A stretch of 64,000 bases of DNA. Origin: Rhabdophis nuchalis (Eukaryota; Chordata; Lepidosauria; Squamata; Natricidae). The position numbers were made by a program, and so were the translations under genes. The stretch covers positions 49,617,110 through 49,681,109 of the forward strand of contig CM077647.1 of assembly GCA_039707465.1 (NCBI GenBank). Reading direction: 5' to 3'. The notes beneath the pieces are model-generated. The model was not told the origin of the DNA, did not search any database, and was given only the letters and a program-made list of their open reading frames with translations. Below are positions 55,390 through 64,000 of the stretch, one piece after another (position 1 is the first letter of the stretch; each line of letters starts with the position of its first letter).

Positions 55390-55645
55390 AAGTAAGGCAG
55401 GGATGTCCAAACTTGGGAACTTTAAGACTTGTGGACTTCAACTCCCAGAATTCCCCAGCCAGCATAGCTGGCTGGGGAATTCTGGGAGTTGAAGTCCACA
55501 AGTCTTAAAGTTGAAGTCCACAAGTCTGGGAGTTGAAGTCCACAAGTCTTAAAGTTGAAATCCACAAGTCCGCTGGCTGGGGAATTCTGGGAGTTGAAGT
55601 CCACAAGTCTTAAAGTTCCCAAGTTTGGACATCCCTGAAGTAATG
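55390..55645. mobile_element. palindromic hAT-type MITE with 8-bp TSD
   Basis: The element at 55398-55637 (240 bp) is flanked by 'aagtaagg' and 'aagtaatg' (7/8). The termini 'cagggatgtccaaacttgg' and its complement are near-perfect inverted repeats continuing as 'gaactttaagacttgtgg'. The right half is expanded: the unit 'gaagtccacaagtc' with 'ttaaagtt' or 'tgggagtt' occurs several times, and 'ggctggggaattctgggagt' occurs twice. Family as 39791 and 47090. Confidence 0.85.
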
Positions 55646-55765
55646 TATGATTTTATCTAGATCCAGTTGAATTAACTCTGTTCCCAGAAAGATTTTGCTG
55701 TCTTCCTTGAGCTGCCATCCATCAAAACGCAGGAAGAATGCAAGAGGTAATCTCCACGGGCAACA

Positions 55766-55792
55766 CACACACACACACACTCTCTCTCTTAA
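55766..55792. repeat. (AC)n(TC)n microsatellite
   Basis: A run of 'ac' followed by 'tc' dinucleotides. Isolated; no retroposon end recognised beside it. Confidence 0.85.
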
Positions 55793-56127
55793 CAACAATA
55801 AAAAGAACTATATAAACTAAAAAAGAATGAAAGAGAAAAGACTAAAAAAGAAAAAAGCTGAAAGTGCAGAAAGAAAAAGAAAAAAGACATGAAGGAGAAG
55901 GTCCAATTTCAATCTTCTTCACAGAAATTATAAATACAATTATATGTTAATGTCCCTCTAAAGTTATATCAGAATTTTCTTCTTTTATATAACATATCCT
56001 GCCTACTCAACCAAAACATAAATTATGTTCATTTTTATTTTTTATATATAAAGTCCACAAAGGGTTTCCAGTCACCAGTCAATGTCAATATTGTCTTTTC
56101 TCTAATCATACAAGTCAATTGAGCTAT
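55793..56127. other. A-rich spacer
   Basis: A-rich sequence with repeated 'aaaaag' words (55815-55890). No gene. Confidence 0.4.
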
Positions 56128-57733
56128 TTCAATAATAATAATAATAATAATAACTTTAATTTGTAAACCGCTCCCTCTCCCCACAGGGACTCGGGGCGGT
56201 GCACAGGGGAAATAAAAACAATAAATATACACATATACAAAATATACAAACATAACTAAAAACAAATTAAATCTAAAACCTGTGCTAAAAATCCCATTTA
56301 AAGCTAAAATACCCAATAATTAAATATAAAACCACATAGAAGGGAGACTACCCTAGGCCGGCCAAGCTGAAAATATATGTTTTTAATTTCAGACGGAAGG
56401 AGCGGAGGTCCGTGGTTGTTCTAATATCGGGGGGAAGGTCATTCCAGAGGGCTGGGCCCGCCACAGAGAGAGCCCTTCCCCTGGGCGTCGCCCGCTGACA
56501 AAGTCTAGTGGACGGCACCCGGAGAAGTCCCTCTCTGTGGGAGCGAATCAGCCGTGAGGATGTATGAGGCAGGATCCGATCCCGCAGATAGCTAGGTCCT
56601 GAGCCATGGAGCGCTTTAAAGATGATAACTAACACCTTGAAGCGCACCCGGAAGACAACAGGCAGCCAGTGCAGCTCGCGCAAGAGCGGTGTTACGTGGG
56701 TGAACCTGGCGGTTCCCATAATTGCTCGCGCGGCTGCATTCTGGACCAACTGAAGTCTCCGAGTGCACCTCAAGGGGAGCCCCATGTAGAGAGAGTTACA
56801 ATAGTCCAGTCGGGATGTCACGAGAGCATGAGTGACTGTGCGAAGGGCGTCCCGATCCAATAGGGGGCGCAACTGGCAAACCAGGCAAACCTGGTAGAAC
56901 GCCCTCCTGGCCACGGCTGTCACTTGATCTTCCATGGACAGCCGGGCATCCAGGAGGACACCCAAGTTGCGCACCCCATCCACTGGGGCAAGATGTTCGC
57001 CCCCAATGGCCAGCGATGGAATCAGCTGGTTGAATCGGGCAGCCGGAAACCACAGCCACTCGGTCTTGGTCGGGTTGAGCTTGAGTCCGTTTCTTCCCAT
57101 CCAGATCCGTACGGCTTCCAGGCACTGGCACATCACCGCTACGGCATCGTTGGGGTGGTTTGGGGTAGATATATACAGCTGAGTATCATCAGCGTAGAGA
57201 TGGTACTCTACCCCAAAACCACGGATGATCTCACCCAGCGGCTTCATATATGTGTTAAACAGGAGAGGCGAGAGGACCGACCCCTGAGGCACCCCACATG
57301 TGAGGGGTCTCGAGGTCGACCTCTGCTCTCCTGTCAACACAAATTGCGATCGGCCAGAGAGGTAGGAGAAGAACCACCGTAAAACGGTGCCTCCCACCCC
57401 CAACCCCCCCCCCAGCCGATGCAATAGGATACCATGGTCGATGGTATCGAAAGCCGCCGAGAGGTCTAATAGGACCAGGATGGAGGAACAACCCCCATCT
57501 CTGACCCTCCAGAGATCATCGACCAACACGACCAATGCCGTCTCGGTGCTATGCCCGGGCCGGAAGCCGGACTGGCGCGGATCTAGATAATCAACTTCCT
57601 CCAGGTGACGGGGAAACTGTTGTGCCACCACACTCTCAACAACCTTCGCCAAGAAGGGAAGGTTGGAGACTGGACGATAGTTGGTTAATAAAACTGGATC
57701 CAAAGAGGGCTTCTTAAGGAGGGGCCTCACCAT
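56128..57733 (-). mobile_element. young 5'-truncated CR1/L2 LINE with ATT tail (copy I)
   Basis: The 3' end at left is an 'aat' microsatellite (about 56130-56153), then 'taaaccgctccctctcccca' and 'gactcggggcggtgcacagg'. The coding part is uninterrupted from the 5' truncation near 57733 (inside the '[12 protein letters not shown]' region) to the stop at 56348. Same subfamily as copy H at 26187. The best preserved RT in the window. Confidence 0.85.
56348..57733 (-). CDS. LINE reverse transcriptase, open frame (copy I)
   Basis: About 460 codons without a stop, covering the fingers-palm-thumb and C-terminal domain of an L2/CR1-type reverse transcriptase. Motifs in order: '[20 protein letters not shown]', '[20 protein letters not shown]', '[20 protein letters not shown]', '[20 protein letters not shown]', '[14 protein letters not shown]' (YADD near 57188-57199), 'LDYCNSLYMGLPLRCTRRLQ', 'HVTPLLRELHWLPVVFRVRF' and 'SVAGPALWNDLPPDIRTTTD'. 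The frame continues upstream to an ATG at 57856 in flanking DNA by chance. The endonuclease is missing through 5' truncation, so this is not autonomous. Confidence 0.85.
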   Translation of the reverse strand: MVRPLLKKPSLDPVLLTNYRPVSNLPFLAKVVESVVAQQFPRHLEEVDYLDPRQSGFRPGHSTETALVVLVDDLWRVRDGGCSSILVLLDLSAAFDTIDHGILLHRLGGGLGVGGTVLRWFFSYLSGRSQFVLTGEQRSTSRPLTCGVPQGSVLSPLLFNTYMKPLGEIIRGFGVEYHLYADDTQLYISTPNHPNDAVAVMCQCLEAVRIWMGRNGLKLNPTKTEWLWFPAARFNQLIPSLAIGGEHLAPVDGVRNLGVLLDARLSMEDQVTAVARRAFYQVCLVCQLRPLLDRDALRTVTHALVTSRLDYCNSLYMGLPLRCTRRLQLVQNAAARAIMGTARFTHVTPLLRELHWLPVVFRVRFKVLVIIFKALHGSGPSYLRDRILPHTSSRLIRSHREGLLRVPSTRLCQRATPRGRALSVAGPALWNDLPPDIRTTTDLRSFRLKLKTYIFSLAGLG

Positions 57734-57985
57734 AGAATAACTTCTGCCATCTTCATCAACCATTTTTCTACTGTAAGTATTTCCATATCTTTCTTTCTCT
57801 GTGTATACAATAATCTTGCTGCTCTTATCACATATAAAAACATGTTCTGGACTCAATTGTTTTTCTATCAGTCTATCAGCTTTAAAGGTAGCTTCTATCC
57901 ATGGGCTGTGAGACTTTTAAATTCAACCGCAATCACTCCATGCACATGCTAGTTTTTTCTTTTTTCTTTTCTCTCTTTTTTGTTT
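57734..57985. other. flanking sequence of copy I
   Basis: AT-rich; no feature recognised. Confidence 0.3.
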
Positions 57986-58051
57986 CTGTTATAATTTTGC
58001 ACCAGTGAAGTTAAAACCAATTTCATTGTAATTTTTACAATGACAATAAAG
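57986..58051 (+). repeat. 3' end of an interspersed repeat
   Basis: The last part ('taatttttacaatgacaata', 'aagatt') is shared with 20240-20305 and leads into the ATT microsatellite that follows. Confidence 0.5.

Positions 58052-58131
<80 letters not shown>
58052..58131. repeat. (ATT)n microsatellite
   Basis: About 26 uninterrupted 'att' units directly after a repeat 3' end. The minus-strand poly-isoleucine frame across it is an artefact. Confidence 0.9.
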
Positions 58132-58734
58132 GAGGGAGTGATCTGGTTTCAACTGAATGTTAATCTTTAAAATCTTCTAAATCACTGTATGTATTTGATC
58201 AACCCAAAACATTTTAGGGATCCACCAAGCATGATAAAAATTATCCTCATTAGTCAAATTTGAAGTATCTTTATACATTCCAGGTAATTTTTGTGATAAT
58301 ATAAACCAATGGTACATTATTTAAAAAATTCCTTACAATTATAACATCGTGTAAATATCAGTTCTTTCAATCACAAATTTCCCATTGTTCCATTTGTATT
58401 ATAACCAAACATTTTAGACTGTTCATTCTTTTATCTTTTCTTCTTCTGTTTAAAATTTCAATAAAAGTTAATATATTTTAGCAATTATATGTTCATTTAC
58501 ACATAATTGTTTCAAATTCTCTCTTACATTGCTCATTATCTTGAATTCTCTTGTCTACTTTATATCTTTCTGATAATTGTAACTTTAAAAAAATGACAAA
58601 TTTGTCACCAGTTATTGTCTTGATTTTATTCTACATGCCCTTAATAAAATGTTAGTATTTCACAATACATTATCCATTAACCTTTGCCTGTTATTTTTGT
58701 CTACAAAATGCTTCTTGTGTTGAGCACTTACAGG
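58132..58734. other. no recognisable feature
   Basis: AT-rich sequence. Confidence 0.4.
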
Positions 58735-58738
58735 TGTT

Positions 58739-59697
58739 TTGGGGAACAATCTGGGTTTGAATCTTGAGAGGTGGCCAAAAAGGAAGTTAAGGGGTTTTTT
58801 ATCTAAATTTTTAATTGGATTTTTAAGGGGTCCCAGGGAGGGGGGAGGGTTTATTGCAATAAGGGGAGTGGGTCTGAGACTTATCCCACACCCACAGGTT
58901 GATACCCCCAGGCCGGCCCACGGTCCCAATGGAGGGGGCGTAGGGTCTGATGTCGGGGGGAAGGGGGGCATTTAACCGAGGGCCAAATTATCAGGACTGT
59001 GCATGGGAGAGGTAGATATGGTGGTAGCCGGGGGCCACATTATGTTGGAGGGCGCACCCACTATTTACGAGCAGTGGCACGCTCTGGTCCCCACGGCTTT
59101 CCTTGCAATCCAGGAGGTCCGGGATCTCAGAGCCCAGGCCCTAAGCTGATGTTGTGTAACACCAGGTCTGTGGTCAGCAAAGCCCCCTTCAGTTATGACT
59201 TGGTGTCAGGGGGGGAGCCGGTGGGTATCACGGAGACCTGGTTGGGCACAGAGGGGGGAGTGCCCCTCGTGGAAATGTGCCCACCGGGTTACCGGGCATT
59301 CCATCAGCCACGGGCCCAGGGTAGGGGTGGTGGGATGGCGGTTGTTATTAAGGAAAGTTTAGAGCCGAGGGAGACCACTGTGCTGCAGACGGCCGGTTGT
59401 GAGTCCCTATGTGTGAGGTGGGGTCGCAGGAGGCAGTTGGGCTTGTTGATTGTGTACCTGGCTCCCCGCTATGTATCAGCAGCCCTGCCTGAGCTTCTCG
59501 ATGTAATAGCTGAGGTGGCAGTTGACACCCCCAGATTGTTAGTCATGGGGGATTTCAACTTGCCATCAGCAGGCAAAACATCCGAGATGGCCCAGGAGTG
59601 CATGGCTTCCATGACAGCCATGGACCTGACCCAACTAGTTCACGACCCCACACATACCGGGGGACACACACTGGATTTGGTTTTCGTCTCCAGCTAG
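58739..59697 (+). pseudogene. LINE N-terminal extension and AP endonuclease (copy F)
   Basis: The frame 58739-58975 carries the basic extension; a shift near 58970 leads to the frame 58999-59697 with 'GRGRYGGSRGPHYVGGR', 'LMLCNTRSVVSKAPFSYDL', 'VGITETWLG' and 'LLVMGDFNLPSAGKTSEMAQ' (intact D-x-N block). A TAG at 59695 (expected Gln in 'SGQW') cuts it before the final Asp-His block, which is still readable downstream ('LSWSDHSLLW' near 59740). Confidence 0.8.
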
Positions 59698-61704
59698 TGG
59701 ATGAGTGATCTTGGATTAGGGGATTTAGTCATCGAGCCCCTGTCATGGTCAGATCACTCTCTCCTCTGGCTCCACTTTCCAACCGCTACTCCCCAACGCG
59801 GGGAGGTTCCGCCCCAGGCTCCTGATGGTTCCAGACGGAGCTTGGACCAATACCTGAGACCCTGACCCGCGACTCAATGAAGGACCTAGTGGCCGCCTGG
59901 AATAGCACGGCCATGGGGGCCCTGGATCGGGTCGTGCCCTTGCGGGTCCGATCCACCTTGGCTCCCTGGTTTTCCGAGGAGCTGAGGGTCATGAAGCGCT
60001 GAAAGAGATGCCTAGAGAGCATTTGGAGGTCCACTCGCACTGAATCTGACTGGACACAGGTAAGGTTGCATTTGCGGACCTACCTTGTGGCGATAAGGGC
60101 GGTGAAGCAGGATTACCTCTCTGCCCTTATTGCATCTGCAGATAACTACCCTGCCGCCCTGTTTAGGGTGATCCGCTCCCTCCTTCACCAGAGGCCGCAG
60201 GAAGCTCCGTTACAGGGTCATGCACAGGAATTTGGGACTTATCTGCATGATAAAATCATTCAGATCCGGAGCGAGTTGGCCTCTGATTGGGATAGTCTGG
60301 GTGGACTGACGGAGGCAGGTCTTGAGACCGTTATTTGGGAGGAGTTTGATCCTGTGACTCCTGAAGACATGGACAGGATACTGGGACAGCTGAATGCCAC
60401 CACAAGTTTATTGGACCGGTGTCCCTCCTGGCTAGTACTGGCCTCCCGGGAGGTTACACGAGGCTGGCACCAGGGAATTGTCAACACTTCTTTGAGTGTT
60501 GGGGCTCCTACCAGCCGCCTTGAAAGAGGTGGTCGTGAGGCCCCTCCTCAAGAAGCCCTCCCTGGACCCAGCTGTATTAGCCAATTATCACCCAGTCTCC
60601 AACCTTCACTTTCTTGCGAAGGTTGTTGAGAGTGTGGTGGCACGACAGCTCCCCCGGCACCTGGAGGAAACTGTCTATCTAGACTCGTGCCAGTCCAGCT
60701 TCCGGCCTGGGTACAGCACAGAGACGGCATTGGTCACGTTGGTGGATGATCTCTGGAGGGCTTGGGATAGAGGTCATTCCTCTATCCAGGTCCTATTAGA
60801 TCTCTCGGCGGCTTTCAATACCATCGACCATGGTATCCTATTGCACCGGCTGGAGGGTCTGGGGTTGGGAAGCACCAGTCTGCGGTGGTTCTCCTCCTAC
60901 CTCTCCGACCGGTCGCAATTTGTGTTGGCAGGAGGGCAGAGGTCGACGTCTAGGCCCCTCACATGTGGGGTGCCTCAGGGGTCAGTCCTCTAACCCTTCC
61001 TGTTCAACATTTACATGAAGCCGCTGGGTGAGATCATCCGTGGTTTTGGGGTAGAATTCCATCAGTACGCTGATGACACCCAGCTGTACATCTCTACCCC
61101 TGACCACCCCAACGATGCCGTTGAAGTGATGTCCCAGTGCCTGGAGGCCGTGCGAGCCTGGATGGGGAGAAACAGGCTTCAACTCAACCCGTCCAAGACC
61201 GAGTGGCTGTGGTTTCCGGCATCACGATATAGCCAGTTGGTACCATCTCTAGCTATCGGGGGCGAGTTATTAGCTGCCGCGGAAAGGCCCCGCAACTTGG
61301 GCATCCTCCTGGATTCCCGGCTGTCGTTGGATGACCATCTGACGGCCGTGGCCAGAGGGGCCTTTTATCAGGTTTACCTGATACACCAGTTGTGCCCCTT
61401 TCTAGATCGTGATGCCCTACGTACGGTCACTCAAGCCCTCATCACTTCCCGCCTAGACTACTGTAACACTCTCTACATGGGCCTCCCCTTGAGGTGCACC
61501 TGGAGGCTCCAGCTAGTTCAGAACGCAGCCGCGCGGGGGATTTTGGGAGTGTCAAGCTCCTGCGCAAGCTGCACTGGCTGCCTGTGGCGAGAGCCTTCTC
61601 TGTGGCAGCCCCTGCCCTCTGGAATGGCCTACCGCCCGACCTTCGCACGATCACGGACCTGTGCCTTTTCCGCCAGGCTCTTTCACAAGGCCAGCCTGGC
61701 ATAG
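59698..61704 (+). pseudogene. LINE linker, reverse transcriptase and C-terminus (copy F), broken
   Basis: Frames 60066-60629, 60496-60993 and 61015-61704 cover the rest. Motifs are 'TVIWEEFDPVTPEDMDRILG', '[17 protein letters not shown]'-like ('SSFRPGYSTETALV' here), '[20 protein letters not shown]' (the first catalytic Asp is now Asn), 'GVPQGSVL' followed by a TAA at 60991, '[13 protein letters not shown]' and 'RLDYCNTLYMGLPLRCTWRL'. A deletion of most of the 'HITPLL...' to 'RGRAFS' segment lies at 61550-61600. Confidence 0.8.
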
Positions 61705-61890
61705 CTCTAAATTTTAATCTTATTTTAGAAATGGGTTTTAATTGACAATTTTAACACAGGTTCAACTTAATTTAATTTTTTTTAATATTCTGTATTTATT
61801 GCTTTTTACATTTTATTCCTTTCCTGTGCACCGCCCTGAGTCCCATTGGGAGATAGGTGCGATATATAAATTTGATAAATAAAAAAATAA

Positions 61891-63334
61891 AAAAATAAAG
61901 AATCTATTCCATTTTCTCAATATAGCACATTTAACATGAAGATTTTTAAAGTCTACGTTAACTTCAATTGTACCACAATATCCACACAATATAGCTGAGC
62001 ACACCATCATGCCAACATGCTGTTTCCTTTGACCTTGCAAAGAAGAGTATTTATTAGCATTTAACTGCAAATAATTGAGATAAGTAGGTCACTTCTCTTC
62101 TATGTCTTCAGTTTCCCATGTTTTAGCAACAGAAGAATCAACATATCACCCATATGTTGAATGATCTTATTCTGTGACAGTAGCCATTTTGTAATGAGAG
62201 GATTATAAACATGAAAGAAGTGAATGGCTAGATCAGACCATTATCCAGGACAGCAGCATTCTCTGTCACATAACCAGATGCTTTCAAGGACATCACAAAC
62301 ATGGACTGGACAGTGATAGCCCTCTTCCATTCTTGTTCCCCACCATCTCCTAGTTTAGATTACTTAGTAGTTAAATAACCTAATGATTTGGAAAGTAGCA
62401 TGGAATCATCAAGACTAATAGCTGTTGACAGCCAGATTTTTTTGTAGATCTGTAGTTTCTTTTTTAAAAAATCATCTAAATTGACAGTTCCCCTGCATTC
62501 GATGGGAAGAAAACTACTGTATGGGAAAGCATTGTTTTTTATCCATCATGCATCTTCTTGTATTTAATTTCAATGGATGACTCAGAGTTCTAATGCAAAA
62601 CAGCAAGAGAAAGCTATCTGTCTGTTCTATACTATGCATGATTTGAATAATGTATCTCTCCTGTCCCTACCCTATTTATGAACTTCCTTAGGGACACTGG
62701 GTTTTAATGTTCTTATCCAGAATGGCAGGTCATAGTCTTCATATTGCTTGTAGGTGAGCAATCACACAGCATAGGAAGCCTATCTTTTTCTGCCCATCTT
62801 TTCTGGTACAAGGGGAAATCGCCTGAATGAATACAGCAGCTTTTTTTGTTGTTAATCTACTTTATGGTACATTGTTTGTACTTGTTTTCATTCTTGTTGA
62901 AAGAAAAGGCTTAGAAATGCCTGAAAAGAATAAATAAATGTCTAAGACCAAAAGCCAATATCCCTAGAAGGAAGACGTTGCCTTTCCTGCACAGGCCGAA
63001 TATTTGCAAAGTCGGCTTGCAGGAATGCATGTTTTGTTTAAATACGATGCTCCCAGTATTTATAGCCTCTACCACAGCAATATAACTCCTGACTGTACAT
63101 TTGAGCCATAAATTCTGATTTCTCCTTGACAAAGAATCTAGACATATTTGCAGGAAGCAATGGAATGCATGGTGCCTCCCTTGCTGGAGACAAAAAAAAA
63201 TGTTCTAAATTAAACAAATGTAACCTGTCTGGCTCAAGCACGCCAAAGCTGTTGGTTAAGCCTCAGGAAATACTGGCTTCTATCATCATCAGTTTAAGAG
63301 CTACAACTCAGAACGTTGCAAATTCCCACAGACA
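61891..63334. other. no recognisable feature
   Basis: Single-copy sequence. Minus-strand frames at 61813-62070 and 62911-63241 lack motifs. Confidence 0.4.
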
Positions 63335-63480
63335 GACAAAGTCTGGAATGGGAGAGGGAAATGATTGGCACTTGGCTAAGGACAAACAAAAGGAGGCTCT
63401 TCTTCACACCACACCTAATTAACTCCTGGAATTCCCTGCCTCAGGAAGTTGCAAAAGTGGTTCAGCAAATTCACAAAGGA
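63335..63480 (+). mobile_element. CR1-like LINE C-terminal relic
   Basis: The frame read through 63316-63504 contains 'LRTNKRRLFFTPHLINSWNS' then 'LPQEV', which matches the C-terminal signature of CR1-type LINEs (F-F-T-x-R...W-N-S-L-P-x-E-V). No upstream RT sequence is recognisable. This is a different LINE family from copies A-I. Confidence 0.5.
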
Positions 63481-63859
63481 TCAGTGTTGAGCAGTCACTG
63501 TTAGTGACATTGCTAGGAAGGGAACTGCCATGCTTACAGAAAGAGCATACCTCCAATGAAAACATGCTGAAGCTAGAAAGAAAGCCTCGTTTGACAACTG
63601 ACTAGATTTCAGAAAAGATTGTTTGACTCTGGGCCGATGTGCCTATCACGTTAAGCCTTAAGTTGCTTAGTGGCAAATGAGCTGGCTTGCCTTTTGGCTC
63701 CTCACCCCCCCACCCCAATTGATGAGAGCAGCTAATATCCATACTTAATAAATTCAGCTTAGCAGGCAATAGATTCTGACTTTATTCACTGAGAAGAAGC
63801 CAGAACTTTAAATAGAATAAAGCCACTAAAAAGCTTAATGTGTGCAGGGCTACCATTTT
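63481..63859. other. no recognisable feature
   Basis: Short single-copy stretch. Confidence 0.4.
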
Positions 63860-64000
63860 CTGCCTTGGCATACACTCTTTGGGACATCATCTGTTCCAAG
63901 ATTAGACATGCCTTATTGACCTTCTGGAAATCTCTTAAATGTGATTTTTGCCAGCAGGACTGGAGAACCCATAGTAACAGGGCGCCCACAAGATTCTCTG
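63860..64000 (+). mobile_element. LINE RT C-terminal relic, cut by window end
   Basis: The plus-strand translation near 63865-63960 reads 'TLWDIICSKIRHALLTFWKS' and 'LKCDFCQQDW', resembling the 'LWN..P...R....L..F...LK' C-terminal block of CR1/L2-type LINEs. It is decayed and runs off the window. Confidence 0.4.

Larger units (their letters stand above)
58735..61890 (+). mobile_element. long CR1/L2 LINE (copy F)
   Basis: About 3.15 kb in plus orientation, entering the element at the basic N-terminal extension ('LERWPKRKLRGFLSKFLIGF') and lacking most of the leader seen in copies C and E. Coding order is extension, endonuclease, linker, RT (YADD near 61068) and C-terminal domain with a deletion near 61560-61600, stop at 61704. 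The 3' UTR runs to 'caccgccctgagtcccattg' and a 'ataaaaaa' tail near 61890. Closer to copies E and D2 than to C by tail and wording. Confidence 0.85.

Noticed and set aside
57949..58152. Poly-isoleucine minus-strand frame
   Set aside because: Translation of the ATT microsatellite; not a gene.

Overview
This 64 kb window is vertebrate nuclear DNA with no protein-coding host gene that I can support. The repeat content points to a squamate reptile, most likely a snake or close relative. The evidence is a dense set of CR1/L2-type LINEs ending in short microsatellites, two tRNA-derived SINEs with a Bov-B-like tail (Sauria-type), several hAT-like MITEs with 8-bp target duplications, a Ty1/copia-like gag relic and L1-type ORF1 genes. 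The single-copy DNA is AT-rich with few CpGs. The species assignment is inference from repeat families, not from a marker gene.

Layout. 0.6-2.9 kb is a three-layer nest: a DNA-transposon-like repeat split by a plus-strand LINE, itself split by a minus-strand LINE. 4.3-7.7 kb is a nearly full-length LINE (endonuclease plus reverse transcriptase). 8.3-11.7 kb is a second, rearranged LINE followed head-to-tail by a truncated third. 13.8-16.9 kb holds a possible solo LTR, two hAT MITEs and an old SINE. 21.8-23.3 kb is a minus-strand LINE; 25.5-26.5 kb a SINE and a LINE tail; 27.7-28.2 kb a hAT MITE. 29.8-33.2 kb is another nearly full-length LINE. 34.5-35.9 kb holds a copia-like gag relic abutted by a hAT fragment. 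36.0-38.0 kb, 41.6-42.1 kb and 51.7-53.8 kb are three copies of an L1-type element that carries ORF1 but no ORF2. 54.1-54.5 kb is a solo LTR, 55.4-55.6 kb a palindromic hAT MITE, 56.1-57.7 kb a young truncated LINE with an open RT frame, and 58.7-61.9 kb another long LINE. The rest is single-copy or unrecognised AT-rich sequence.

The most unusual system is the ORF1-only L1-type family. Two copies are complete insertions of about 2 kb, each bounded by a perfect target-site duplication, and all three copies run from the end of ORF1 straight into the same kind of short 3' UTR ending in AATAAA and poly(A). This is the architecture of mammalian HAL1 ('half-L1'), and one copy still has an intact 282-residue ORF1. 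Such an element would supply an RNA-binding ORF1 protein but must borrow a reverse transcriptase from an autonomous L1. The CR1/L2 LINEs are a separate system: their single polyprotein has an N-terminal basic extension, an AP endonuclease and a YADD reverse transcriptase, and most copies end in a conserved 3' stem-loop followed by a simple-repeat tail.
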